DNA of 64,000 nt, taken from Humulus lupulus. Its lineage: Eukaryota; Streptophyta; Magnoliopsida; Rosales; Cannabaceae. The notes beneath the pieces are model-generated. The model worked only from the letters and a program-made list of their open reading frames with translations, searched no databases and was not told the DNA's origin. The stretch covers positions 96,807,868 through 96,871,867 of the forward strand of contig NC_084797.1 in the NCBI RefSeq assembly GCF_963169125.1, given 5' to 3'. The first letter of the stretch is position 1, and the number at the start of each line of letters is the position of its first letter. The position numbers and the translations under genes are program-made. Positions 21,791 through 32,757 of the stretch are shown here, in pieces.

Positions 21791-22400
21791 TTGTGGAAAG
21801 GTTTTTAAAGATTGCTGAATCGATGACAGAATTGACACGGAAGAATTTGAATTTCGTATGGTCAGACAAGTGTGAGAACAGCTTCCAAGAGTTGAAGCGA
21901 CGACTTATTACAGCACCTGTGCTAAGTCTCCCTTTGGATGGAGGGAAGTTTGTGGTATATTGTGATGCATCGAGGTTGGGTTTGGGATGTGTACTGATGC
22001 AGAATGAGAAGGTTATAGCTTATGCATCACGGCAGCTAAAGGAGTATGAGCAGCTGTACCCTAACCATGATCTGGAGTTAGCAACGATGGTATTCGCACT
22101 GAAAGTGTGGCGACAATATCTATATGGAGAGAAGTGCGAGATATACACCAATCATAAGAGTTTGAAGTACTTCTTCACCGAGAAGGACCTGAACATGAGG
22201 CAGAGGTGTTGGCTGGAGTTGGTAAAGGACTATGACTGCAACATTCTTTACCACCCAGGGAAAGCCAATGTAGTGGCGAATGCATTGAGCCGGAGGGGCC
22301 CAGGACAGTTGTTTAGTTCCACTCGGATATCAAGAGAATTGGCAGACAAGATGTCCAGAGTGGGGATAGAGTTGGTGGTGGGCTGGTTGGCCAATATTAC
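21791..22400 (+). pseudogene. pol: RNase H of plus-strand Tekay element
   Basis: One open stretch from about 21793 holds the connection ([18 protein letters not shown]) and an RNase H with [17 protein letters not shown], the [33 protein letters not shown] motif and [29 protein letters not shown]. In the usual pattern YTDHKSL and VADALSR, two aspartates here read N, so the active site is probably lost. Confidence 0.88.
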
Positions 22401-23552
22401 CTTGTAGTCGACCCTGCTAGAGCGAATTAAGGAGGGTCAATTAGTTGATGCATAGTTGCAGGAAGTTAGAGAGAATGTCTTAGCAGGAGTGGCTAAGGAT
22501 TATTCCATTTCTGAGATTGGTCTGCTATAGTATCAGGGACGGATCTGTGTTCATGACTCGGTGTGGGGCATAGTAGACAGATACACCAAGTCAGCTCACT
22601 TTCTGCCAGTGAGGACAACTTATACTGTGGATCAGTATGCAGAGTTGTATGTGAGGGAGATTGTACGTCTCCATGGGGTTCCCAAGTCTATAGTGTCAGA
22701 CCAGGATCCTATTTTTACTTCTAAGTTTTGGAGTGGATTGTAGAAGGCTATGGGGACTTAGTTGAAGTTCAGCACTGCCTTTCATCCTCGTATTGATGGA
22801 CAGTGTAAGAGGACATTTTAGGTATTGGAGGATATGCTCAGAGCGTGCGTGATAGACTTTGAGGGGTCTTGGAGTAAGTATCTCTCGTTGATTGAGTTTT
22901 CATACAACAACAGTTATCAATCAATGATTAGAGTAGCTCCATATGAGATGTTATATGGGTGGAGATGTAGATCACCCATTCATTGGGATGAGATGGGTGA
23001 GAGGATGTATTTGGGACCAGACATGGTTTAGAAGACTAATGAAGCTATTGAGAAGATTCGAGCTCGAATGCTCGCTTCGCATAACAGACAGAAAAGCTAT
23101 GTTGATCCCAAGCGTAGGGACGTGGAGTTCCAGGTTGGGGACCATGTGTTTTTGCTAGTTTCACCACTGCGAGGAGTGATAATGTTCGGGATGAAGGGCA
23201 AGCTAAGCCCTAGATTCATTGGACCTTTCGAGATCCTAGAGAGGATCGAGCAGGTGGCTTACAAGTTAGCTTTGCCACTGTCATTGTCAGGAGTCCATGA
23301 CGTATTCCATATTTCTATGCTTCAGAAGTACGTCTCAGATACAACTCATGTTTTGAAGTATGAGGACTTGGAATTACAAACAGATTGTCTTATGAGGAGC
23401 GACGGGTTCAGGTCTTAGACAAGAAAGACAAGGTTCTACATAACAAGATGATTCCTCTAGTTAAAGTGTTGTGGAGGAATAACAAGGTCGAGGAAGCTAC
23501 CTGGGAGCTTGAATCAGCGATGCGGGATCAGTATCCCGAGTTATTCAGGTAA
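22401..23552 (+). pseudogene. int: Integrase with C-terminal chromodomain, N-terminal part deleted
   Basis: Integrase inserts the cDNA; its chromodomain directs chromoviruses to modified histones. The sequence jumps at about 22558 from GRICVHDS straight to VWGIVDRYTKSAHFLPV. The HHCC zinc finger and the first catalytic Asp region expected between them (roughly 200-250 bp) are gone. The second Asp (SIVSDQDPIFTSKFW) is present; the DGQ-CKR-F stretch near 22795 is mutated around the Glu. Downstream are FKG-type core and GPFEILERI. The chromodomain, ending at TAA 23550-23552, reads VKVLWRNNKVEEATWELESA. Confidence 0.9.
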
Positions 23553-23574
23553 ATTTCCGGTACAAAATTCTCAG

Positions 23575-23584
23575 TAGGAGGGGA
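23575..23584 (+). promoter_or_regulatory. Polypurine tract of plus-strand Tekay element
   Basis: The purine run AGGAGGGGA directly precedes the 3' LTR and is where plus-strand DNA synthesis would be primed. Confidence 0.75.
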
Positions 23585-26028
23585 TAGTAACGACCCAAGA
23601 TTTGCTAATAAGGCTTAAGGGCCTTGACTAGCGTTTCAGGATGGCATGATTGGCATATGTGTGATGTAATAGTTAATGCATGATTATGTGGCATGCATGA
23701 TTCTATGACTATGTGGATATGTGAAATGCATGTTTATGAGTATTAAATATGCATGTGGGCCCTGTTTCGCTTTTAAGGGCATATTTGTAATTTTGGCCCA
23801 TTGAGGGCATAAATGTGATTATATGTGATAAATTGTTGAGACCACATTATTAAGTGGATATATTTGGAGTATATGGCTCGACACGGTCCTAGTGAGCGGA
23901 TTGGTGAAATAGTCACGGCGGAGACTTATACCCGGCTCGAGGGAGCCTGGGGTATTTTCAGGAATTTAGAAAATATATCCAGGATTATTAGACATTGAGT
24001 AAATAATTGGTGATTAATTGGATGATGGGATTAATTGTTAGATATTAGGAACACTCGAGGAATTAGATGGAAATTGGGAGCAAAATGACCATTCTATCCC
24101 TTGGGGCTAATTGTAGATTAGTAAACCTTGGAGGGGCATAAAGGTCTTTTGTTTAAGTGATATACTTAGGACTTAGAAAAAAATAGAGAGAACTAGAAGC
24201 TAAAGGAAACCATTAGAATACTCTCCTTCTCCCTCACGGTTTGCTCTCTCTCTCTCTCTCTCTCACTCTCACTTTGCCTTGAAGCCAAGGAAGGAAAGGA
24301 ATGGCAGATGTTAGGCCTTGGCTGGGAGTTTAAGCTGGGAAAACAGAGGAGAATTCAAGGAATTAAGTTGAATTGGTGCAAGGATCCTACTGGAAAGTTG
24401 GGCTACAATTTGAGGTAAGAACCTTGGTTTTAATCTCCCAGCTTTACTGGGTTGGTTTAGGTAGAATTCTGGGCTCTTGAGTGTAAATTGAATGATGAAT
24501 TAGGCTTAGTTTATGGGGTGATAATAGTTAAAGGATTGGGACAGTGATTTTTGTATTGTTGCTAAGGTTTGGGCAATTAAAAATGTGTAATTTACTCTTG
24601 AATTTGTAGCTAGTTTAGAGTTGAATTAAGGAGGTTGGGTAGGGAAATTCTGGGTTGGTTTCTTGATGCTCTTGGCTGGGAAGAAGAAGAGAAAACCAAA
24701 ATTTTCTGGGTTCGAAGGGGGCGCGTCACGACCCAGCCTGGGGGCGCCGCGGTGCGTGTGGCCTTTTTGGCCTGAGGATGCCTTTGACTTGAGGGGCGCC
24801 GCGACTCACTAGGCCAAGTTGCGGCCCGCCTCCCCTTTGGCTTTGGGTGCTTACTCTCTGACTTGGGGGCAAGTCGCGACCTGCCTAGGGATTTTAAACT
24901 TAGAATTGTTTCAAGAATTGGTAAGAGTCAGGGGTTCGAACCTAGGCACTCGGGACAATTTCTATTACCTGGTTTAGTAGAAATTAAGGCTCCAGAAGCT
25001 AGTTTTTGTCTCCAAGGTATTTTTTTTATTTTATTTTGATTGGAAGTTGATGGATACCCATTGGCCTTTGTGACTAGAGTTATCGCCAAGGTTTGGGGCT
25101 AAGGATCGTGCTCGGAACCATTTCACTTTCTCCGCTCAGAATTAAAGGTAAGAAAACTGCACCCTTTTGTGTGGTTGTGTTGGGACTGAGATTCCCTATG
25201 ATTGAATACAAATGATGTATGATTATTATATGCAATGAAAGCATTAAATAGATGGCCTAAGAGTGTCGGGGCTGATATTTGCACATAGGACGCGGCTCGG
25301 CCATTGAGAGCTAGGATTAGCTAGGTTACCACTCAGCTCGGCCTAAGCGAGCCGGAGTCAGTAGGTTAAATAGAGGGTGTGGCCTAAGGGCATCAACCCT
25401 GAGTATTGTGTAATGATTATGATAAAATGTTTAGTATTGATGTGTTTACTATTGTTAATCTGATGCTTAGGGCTTGTTAAATGGTGGGTTGAATGGCTTG
25501 TGATTCGTTGAATGCCATCACTGATTAAGTGTCTGTCATAACATGCGAATACCTGGTTAACTACTTTATGGGTCATTTGATTGTCATTATTGTTTATGCT
25601 ATATGGTTTTCTTGTTGGGCCTTGGCTCACGGGTGCTACGTGGTGCAGGTAAAGGCAAGGGTAAGGTGGACCAACCATGAATTGGAGAGCTTTAGGCGTG
25701 AGGTGTACATTGTCAGTTGCTCTTCCGCCATGGTCGAGAGATTGTACAGGGACAGAAAACCTAAAATGTGTATTTTTCCTTTAGAGTGGCCTTTGCTTGT
25801 ATTTGACTTTGGGAAGTTTGTAAATTTTTCCTTTAACTTGTTTTTTTTTTTGGATCGCATGTTCTAAACGTTTATTTAAATGAAAAATTATCCGCTTATG
25901 TCCAAAATATTTTAACCCTAACCTGTTTATGATTTTAGAAGCACATTTTCAACAAAAAGACTTGATTAGCAAGTCTTGCACTACTTTAAACACACAGTGT
26001 AACAGTCTTGGTTACCCAGGGCGTTACA
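23585..26028 (+). mobile_element. Tekay 3' LTR (2444 bp)
   Basis: It begins TAGTAACGACCC, that is TGTAACGACCC with one A inserted after the first T, and ends GGCGTTACA. A (TC)n microsatellite lies at about 24243-24262 and is longer than its counterpart in the 5' LTR (16850s). It has no Cassandra insertion. The GC-rich palindrome cluster lies near 24720-24890. Confidence 0.9.
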
Positions 26029-26867
26029 GAATTGTTTTGAAGAAATCAATTGCATGTAAACTACTAAGTATTAAATAAGTTAAAACTTGGTAACTCACAC
26101 CATAATAAAGACAATAGTTTTTATAGGCCTTTAAGATAACCAACTTTATTTAAAAAGTGTAATGGGTAATTATCTAGATCACATTAATTGTAGAAATAAA
26201 CTCTTTTATGATTAAATATATTTTGTAATTAATTACATTCATAGGTTATTAATAAACTAGTAATTAATTTGGAATTAATTGAATAGTTTAATAAAACACA
26301 TTATTTCTAAAATAGTAAGTGTGAGAAAGTGAACATCTCAATGTGACCTATGGTCTCCATTATTAGTACAATACCGTGAGATATGAATAGGGCCTCAAGG
26401 CGGTTTTGTTTCTGTCCCCCTTAGGAAGGTTTCTAGACATATTGCTACCAAGGTTGGCTTCTTACGAAGATAGGAAGGAGTGATGTATTTAAGGTGTGAT
26501 CGACCCTAAGGCGGCACTTTCTAAGTTAAGTCATGAATTCTGAAATAATGGGTTACACTTATAAAGATGAAATTAAGCTTATGTAGTGGATAATTGCATC
26601 TTGACCAAACCAGCGATACTTTATTTTTAAAAGAGAAAATAAAGAGTTATTTTGAGTTTTAAATTATAAAGATAAGATTATCTTATAAGCTATCTGAATT
26701 TAACTTGACCGACCCTAAGGCGGCACTTTATTTGTTGGGTAGTTGTATCGAGGAAAAGTAAATGTTTATTTATATGTTTTAATTGTTGCATTCATGCATC
26801 ATATTTACTTTTCAAATAATTGATATTTTTCAAATATTAATATTATTATATTTTATTTCTTTCAGTA
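26029..26867 (+). mobile_element. Copia A leader, second part
   Basis: This continues the leader interrupted at 16202. It is AT-rich. The phrase GACCCTAAGGCGGCACTTT occurs twice (about 26502 and 26711), a local repeat. Just before gag a strong pyrimidine tract ends in TTTCTTTCAG (26865), a good splice-acceptor shape. No ORF is seen. Confidence 0.7.
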
Positions 26868-27241
26868 GTGTCGAATGGTGGCAATCCTATAACTGCATTA
26901 CTTTCACTTGAAAAAATTAATGGTGATAATTTTATAAGATGGAAATCAAACTTGAATCTTATGTTAATAAGTGAGGACCATAAATTTGTCATGACTGAGG
27001 AATGTCCTGAAGAGTCTGCTGCCAATGCCTTGAAGAATGTTCAGGACAAGTATGATGCCTAGATTCAATCCAACAACAAGGAAAAGTGTTACATGCTTGT
27101 GAGCATGAATGTTGTTCTGAGAACAAAGCATGAACCCATGGAAACTGCATTTGAGATAATGTATTCTCTGCAGGTCATGTTTGGACAGTAATCTGATCAA
27201 AGTAGACATGATGCTACTAGAACCTACATGACTACTAAGAT
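26868..27241 (+). pseudogene. gag: Copia A gag, N-terminal part
   Basis: The frame begins SNGGNPITALLSLEKINGDNFIRWKSNLNLML, the typical N terminus of copia gag (a short substrate-like segment then YxxW). The expected ATG reads GTG (26868-26870), so the start codon appears lost. A stop at 27060 (TAG for Trp) interrupts it, and the frame then continues (QSNNKEKCYMLVSMN) to 27241, where a solo LTR with TSD AAGAT splits the gene. Confidence 0.85.
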
Positions 27242-27719
27242 TGTAACGCCCTAGATAGCCAAGACTGCCACACTGTGTATTTTAAATAGTGCTTAACCCG
27301 CTAAACGAGTCTTTAGGCCAAAAACGTGCATCTAAAAGTAATTAATGGGCCAGGGTTAAAATTTTGATCAAAAGGAATGGATATTTTATTAAAAATGTTA
27401 AACTGTACATGGGATCCCATAATAACATTTACAAAGTTGTTTACAGTCCAAAATGGTCATTACAATTCAAAAGTTACAAACTCGTCGACCTAAGCGACAA
27501 AAATAGGGTTAAACCCTAGTTCCCCTAAGAAACCTTGGCCATGGTGGTCAAGTGGCCGCACATGTACACATCGCCACCTAAGCTCTCCCCTTAAGGTTGG
27601 GTAAGCTTTTCTTTCCCTTTACCTGCAACATATAGCACCCGTGAGCCAAGGCTCAGCAAGAAAACCTATTAATGCATGCATACACGTATAAATAAATGAT
27701 TATGGAATCATTATGGGGC

Positions 27720-28100
27720 TCACAACCCTAATCAGATTACCATAGAGTCAACCTAGGGTCCCTTGCCCTGAATAGATGACCATGGAGTCATCTTGGTGTC
27801 CTTTGCCCTAGCCATGTGACCATAAAGTCACCCTGGTCTTTTTAGCCCTAGCTCTGAGTAACTAGCCATAGAATTAGTTAAGCACTTTAGTTTTCTTCGA
27901 CCATAGGGTCGGACGAGCGTGTGATGCTCTGTTGATTAGATCTAATCATATAGACCAGCGCTCGATGTGCTATTTTTGCTCTTGACTCATAAGTCAAAGC
28001 CTTATGACCAGCGCTCAGCACTATTGTCATTCCTGACAATAAGTCAGTGCTTTACAACCAGTGCTCAGCACTATTGTCATTTCTTACTGATAAGTCAGTG
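27720..28100. repeat. Degenerate short tandem repeats in solo LTR
   Basis: Two kinds of imperfect repeat lie side by side: about 50-bp units around GACCATGGAGTCATC / GACCATAAAGTCACC (three copies, 27725-27865) and about 60-bp units around CAGCGCTCAGCACTATTGTC (two to three copies, 27955-28100). Confidence 0.65.
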
Positions 28101-28532
28101 CCTTTCTCACGTAAACAATGCAACCAAGCATTCATAATGCAACAAATATCCATATATAGAGCACTCAACATGCTTCATTAACAATCATGTATGTCACATA
28201 ATGGGTGCAGATTTCTTACCTCAGACTTGAGCGTAAAATAAATTAAGAACGACCCTTGAGCACGATCCTGCCCTTGAGCCCTTAGCGGTGACCTAATCAT
28301 AACCAAATATGAAATACCATCAATAATGAGAAATTAAAGTTTCCCAGACCATGACCTAACCCCCAGGACCTCGATCTCTACCAGACCGGGTAATAGATTC
28401 AATCCCGAGCCTTAAGATTTGAAACCCCGACCTTAAAACCAAACCTGGCCAAAAAGAACCAGGCAGATCGTGACCTGCCCCCAAAGGTCGCAGCGCACCT
28501 CCCAGACAGACAGCCCCCATGTATGGGTGCCA

Positions 28533-28554
28533 GGGGCAAGTCGCGACTTGCCCC
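28533..28554. repeat. 22-bp perfect palindrome in solo LTR
   Basis: The half-site GGGGCAAGTCG is followed directly by its reverse complement with no spacer. Shorter imperfect versions (GATCGTGACCTGCCC, GGCCGCGACTTGCCC) lie about 70-80 bp to either side, so it is one of a spaced series. Confidence 0.85.
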
Positions 28555-29693
28555 CAAGGGTCGTAGTGCGCCTCCCAGACAAACAACCCCCGTGTCTGGG
28601 TGCCAAAGGCAGGCCGCGACTTGCCCTTGAGGGTCGTGGTGCGCCATCAAGACAAAGCCCCATCTTGGCTCTGGGGTTCACATAGGTCGCGATGCCAAAG
28701 AACATAGCCGCGACTTGCCCTCGCGGACCCAGCACCCTTATTTTCCTCAGCTCAAAACTCATCACAAAACACTTCCAAACAATCCTGATATCAAAACTGT
28801 AACTCAAAACAACATTATCACCAGTCCAGCAATAAAACCCAAGCTTTAAAACACTCAAAACATTACCAAAAACCCAATTCCATAACCAAGCTTCCAAACT
28901 TAAAAAAACAACTAAAACCATAGGGAAAACCAATTAAAAACAGAATTGAAAACCTCACCTCAGCTACACCTCTTAGAAGCATCAATTCAATCTTATACCC
29001 CAAGCCTTAGATCCTCAAGCTTGAATCCTTAACCTTAGCCTCAAAAATCAAACCAAGAGAGAGAGAGGAAGTGATTGAGAGAGAAAAAGAGTGCTCTACT
29101 TCTTTGGTTCATTCCACAGCTTTCCCCTGGGCAAGTCTATCTAATTAGCCTAAAATGACTAAAATGCCCCTAGGGCCAACCTACTCCCTCCAAGCCACCC
29201 AAGGGCAATTTTTTCATTATCACTTACCCCGTTAATCATAATTAACATCCCTCAATTCCCGTTACTCCTAATATCCTCAAATAATTACCAAATCATTTCC
29301 CATTACCCGCTCAATCCCGGTAACGTACTAAGTACCAAATTACCCCTAGGCTCACCATTAGCCCGGTAATTAACCCCGTTATGACCAAACCGCTAACTTG
29401 CTTCCTAGGATTATCTCATGCCGAATAGCTCAAATATATCCACATAATAATGTGGTCTCACCCATATATCACATAAATGCACATAAATATACAAATACAC
29501 CCTCAACAGGCCAAAATTACGAAAAATGCCCTTCTTATAAGAAACGGCCCCACATATATGCAAATACTGCCATATAATAATAAAATGCACATAATAATGC
29601 ATATAATAAATTAATAACACATTAATCCAATTATTACCCTCTTTGCCCCCTAATCCAGGCACTAAGCCATATTATGGAATTTGGGACGTTACA

Positions 29694-30300
29694 AAGATGA
29701 AGAAAGGTGTTTTTGTACGTGAACATGTTTTGAGCATAATTAACGTGATGCGTGAAGCAGAAATACATGGGGCCATCATTGATGATTGTACACAAGTAAT
29801 CATCATACTTGAATGGCTCACTTCTGCCTTTTCTCCGTTCACCACCAACTATATTATGAATAAGTTGGAATTCAACATGACCATGCTGTTGAATGAACTG
29901 CAGACATTTGAGTCTCTTAACAAATCCATTACAAAAGAGGCTGAGGTAAATGTGGTAGAGGAGAAACCTTCAAACTCTGAGGATAAGTCCAAGAAAAGGA
30001 AGAAGAGCAATGATAAGGACAAAGGAAAGGGCAAGAAGTCCAAGAAAAGCAAGAAGGCACCAAAAGCCAAGGAGAACAAGAATGGCAATAACTCCAAGAA
30101 GAAAGAACCAAAAGGAAAATGTTTCCACTGTGGAGTTGAAGGTCATTGGAAGAGAAATTGTAAAAAGTATCTCTCGGAGCTGAAAAAGAAAGGTAAATAT
30201 GATTTACTTGTGCTTGAAGCTTGTGTAGTGGAAGTGGAGCGCTCGATTCATCTAGAGCAAAAGGAACAGCCCGTTTACATTTTGGGAATAATTAACTTGT
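29694..30300 (+). pseudogene. gag: Copia A gag, C-terminal part with zinc knuckle
   Basis: The frame continues after the solo LTR: FVREHVLSIINVMREAE, then LQTFESLN and a long lysine-rich basic linker. A complete zinc knuckle CFHCGVEGHWKRNC (CX2CX4HX4C; about 30119-30162) follows, then YLSELKKKGKYDLLVLEACVVE. About 40 codons later the frame ends at 30303. The aspartic protease (DSG motif) expected after the knuckle is not found here or in other frames, so a deletion has joined gag almost directly to the region before integrase. Confidence 0.88.
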
Positions 30301-30301
30301 T

Positions 30302-31437
30302 TTGAACAATGTTTATTTTATTACAGGATTTTCTATAAATTTAGTTTCTTTATCTATGTTGCATGAACAATCTTTTGATATTTCTTTTAGTAATAATGCG
30401 ATTATTATTTTGAAGAATGGATTCAAAATTTGTCAAGCAGAACATACAAATGGTATGTTTATGCTCAAACCTAATGAACTAATGCTTAATAACTTAGAAT
30501 TATTCAAAGTAGCAAAATCGCAAGGAAACAAACGACAAAAAGTTTCAAAGGAGGATGACACATATCTTTGGCATCTTAGACTTGGTCATATAGGTCTAGA
30601 CAGGATAAACTGGTTAACAAAAGATGGACCTTTGAGAGAAATAAGAGTTGGAACTCTTTCGGTTTGTGAATCTTGTCTAGAAGTCAAAATGACCAAACGT
30701 CCTTTCTCAGCGAAAGACAATAGAGCTAAAGAACCTTTGGGGCTTGTACATAGCGATGTCTGTGGTCCAATCAATGTACAAGCAAGAGGTGGGTATGAGT
30801 ACTTCGTCACTTTTATTGACGATTACTCAAGATATGGTCATACTTACTTAATGCTTAGGAAATCTGAAACCTTTGGTAAGTTTCAAGAATTCAAAGCAGA
30901 GGCTGAGAATCAATTAGGTAAGACTCTTAAAACATTTTGATATGATCGAGGTGGAGAATATTTGGATTTATAATTCAAAGATTTCTTGCTGTAGTATCGT
31001 ATTCTATCCCAACTCACAACTCCTAGAATGCCACAGCAAAGTGGTGTTTTTGAAAGAAGAACCAGGACCTTGTTAGACATGAACAAAACTATGTTAAGCT
31101 ACTCTTCACTTCCTCTCTCATTCTTGGGATATGCACTTCAAACGGCGACTTACATTTTTGAATGTAGTCCCATCTAAGACCATAAGCAAAATGCCACTGG
31201 AACTGTGGAATGGAAATAAACCTAGTTTGCACCATTTCCGCATTTGGGGTTGTCTTACTCATGTTCTTAGATCTAAATTAGGAAAACTTGATTCAAGGTA
31301 AGAAGTGTGCATTTTTTTGGGGTACGCTTCAGAAACAAGAGGCGGTTACTTCTATAGTCCCAAGGACCAAAAGGTATTGTTTCAACAAATGCGACCTTCC
31401 TTGAACACGACTATATGAATAATTGTAAACCTAAAAG
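30302..31437 (+). pseudogene. int: Copia A integrase
   Basis: This open stretch and its frameshifted continuation encode a copia integrase. The HHCC zinc finger is seen (LWHLRLGHIGLDRI and CESCLEVKMTKRPF). The first Asp is in VHSDVCGPINVQ; the second in YDRGGEYLDL, after a stop at 30938. The Glu region is mutated in part (PQQSGVFERRTRTLLDMN where NGVAERRN is usual). Many stops follow, and the C-terminal STNATFLEHDYMNNCKPK is cut at about 31437 by the chromovirus. Confidence 0.88.
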
Positions 31438-31443
31438 AATCAT

Positions 31444-32192
31444 TGCAAGTTCCAATTGGGCCAATTACAAGAGCAAGAGCTAGAAGGTTCAAAGAAGCAC
31501 TTAATGGGCTAATCCAAGAAATATGGGCTGATTATGGAAAGATAAAGTAAAAACTTACTCAAAATGGAGTTCAATGCCTAGTTAATGTTATAGAGGCAAT
31601 TTAAATGGCTAGTTAACCTCCCAAAATGTGGCCTTTCAATTTTGAGAAATTATGGGCATATATTTATGTTTTATTTATGCCATTTAGTTATATTTTGATT
31701 GGTTAAAATAAGACTTTTTGTATTTAGCCATCTAGCTACTTTCTAGAAGCCTAATAGTCTAGAATTGAAGGGTTTTAGTCTATATTAAAGCATGTATCAA
31801 TTTAATGCTTTAAATATAAATTTTTCTATTCTTGGAGGGTTATTCCAAGTATAAATAGGGGGAGATACAAGTTTGCAAATCAGATTTGGAATTAATATAT
31901 TTTTTAGAGTGTTTCTCTTTAGTTCTTCAAAGAACTTCTTAGAACTTATCAAGATCTTTCTTGTGGCATTCAAATCCTTGACTTATCACTCACAATCCTT
32001 CTCATTTCTTGAGTGTGGCATCTCATATATTTCTTATACCTTTGGTTCTTATCTCTATATAGATAACGGGTCAAGGTTCTTTGTTTTTATAGAATCTGAT
32101 TTTAGAACGATCCAAGGCCTCCTTGTTCTAAATTGTTTTTTTTTTGTGTCCCATTATTCTTATTGGGGTTCAAATCATTTAGAATCACATCA
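31444..32192 (+). mobile_element. Chromovirus 5' LTR (about 749 bp)
   Basis: Taken from TGCAAGTTCC to AATCACATCA by comparison with the 3' LTR. The first part repeats the integrase C-terminal coding sequence (ITRARARRFKEALNG) with a stop after DYGKIK. A TATA box (AGTATAAATAGGG) lies at about 31849-31861. A degenerate PBS-like TTTTGTATCAAAGC follows at about 32193-32206. Confidence 0.8.
31849..31861 (+). promoter_or_regulatory. Putative TATA box of chromovirus 5' LTR
   Basis: AGTATAAATAGGG is near-ideal and is conserved in the 3' LTR at about 52604-52616. It lies about 400 bp into a 750-bp LTR. Confidence 0.7.
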
Positions 32193-32757
32193 TTTTGTAT
32201 CAAAGCATAAGGTGTTTAAATTAGGTTATTATCTATCCTTATTCTTATTTCATAGTTGTTCATTTCATTATATTCCATCTTATCAAAATTTCATAAAAAA
32301 ATAAAAAAGAAAAAAAATTGTTCTCTTTTCTTTGGCAAAAGTCATTCTCTATACTTATCATTTCAGCATTAGAAAAAAAAAACAAAAAAAAAATCTCATT
32401 AGAAGTCACATTTGGAATATTGCTTAAATTCAAGATTTCTTTTGCATAAGGGTATTATTCCAATTTCAATACCTCAAACGTGTGTATCAATCTTATCTTT
32501 GAATTTTCTTTAGTTCTTAAAAGTTTTCCTTCTTTCCTTTTGCTCTTTTAAATTCTCATTCTTCCAAATTGTTTGTGTTTCATTGTTATAAGAAAATTTT
32601 TGTGTGGGTTCATTAAGTTCAATAAAGAACTAAAAGTGGGAACTTAAGAGTAGAAAAAGGCAAGAGAGTGTGAGTGTTATCATTCTTAAGTGAAACACGT
32701 GAGAGAGTGTGGTGAAAAACTGTTCTATTTTCTTTCAAATTTTTGTTGGCAGTAATC
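32193..32757 (+). mobile_element. Chromovirus leader (5' UTR)
   Basis: AT-rich untranslated stretch from the PBS-like motif to the gag ATG, with long A and T runs (near 32295 and 32375). It ends in a purine-rich part with GAGAGTGTG repeats. No other feature is seen. Confidence 0.7.

Larger units (their letters stand above)
16203..26028 (+). mobile_element. Full-length Tekay/Del-like chromovirus, plus strand
   Basis: It runs from TGTAACGACCC at 16203 to GGCGTTACA at 26028. The flanks show a short target duplication GAAT (16199-16202 and 26029-26032), possibly GAATT with one T lost. Both flanks read as copia A leader. Layout: 5' LTR, PBS, gag, protease, RT, RNase H, integrase, chromodomain, PPT, 3' LTR. 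This order with a C-terminal chromodomain marks a chromovirus, and the long TGTAACG LTRs and sequence type suggest Tekay/Del. It is dead: many stops and an integrase deletion. Without the Cassandra insert it is about 9.5 kb. Confidence 0.92.
27242..29693 (-). mobile_element. Solo LTR, Tekay-like subfamily (2452 bp), TSD AAGAT
   Basis: It runs from TGTAACGCCCTAGATAGCC to GGGACGTTACA and is flanked by perfect AAGAT duplications (27237-27241 and 29694-29698). It lies in minus orientation, shown by the ATGGGATCCC block near its left end and the CCACATAATAATGTGG block near its right end. No internal region is present, so it is a solo LTR left by LTR-LTR recombination. It includes short tandem repeats (about 27720-28100) and a 22-bp perfect palindrome at 28533-28554. 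Confidence 0.93.

Noticed and set aside
29849..30111. Minus-strand hydrophobic ORFs opposite copia gag
   Set aside because: They are shadows of the lysine-rich gag linker read in reverse.
31873..32304. 143-codon ORF in the chromovirus 5' LTR (and its partner at 52642)
   Set aside because: It lies in LTR/leader sequence downstream of the TATA box, is not conserved between the two LTRs over its length (frame broken in the 3' LTR) and has no recognisable domain.
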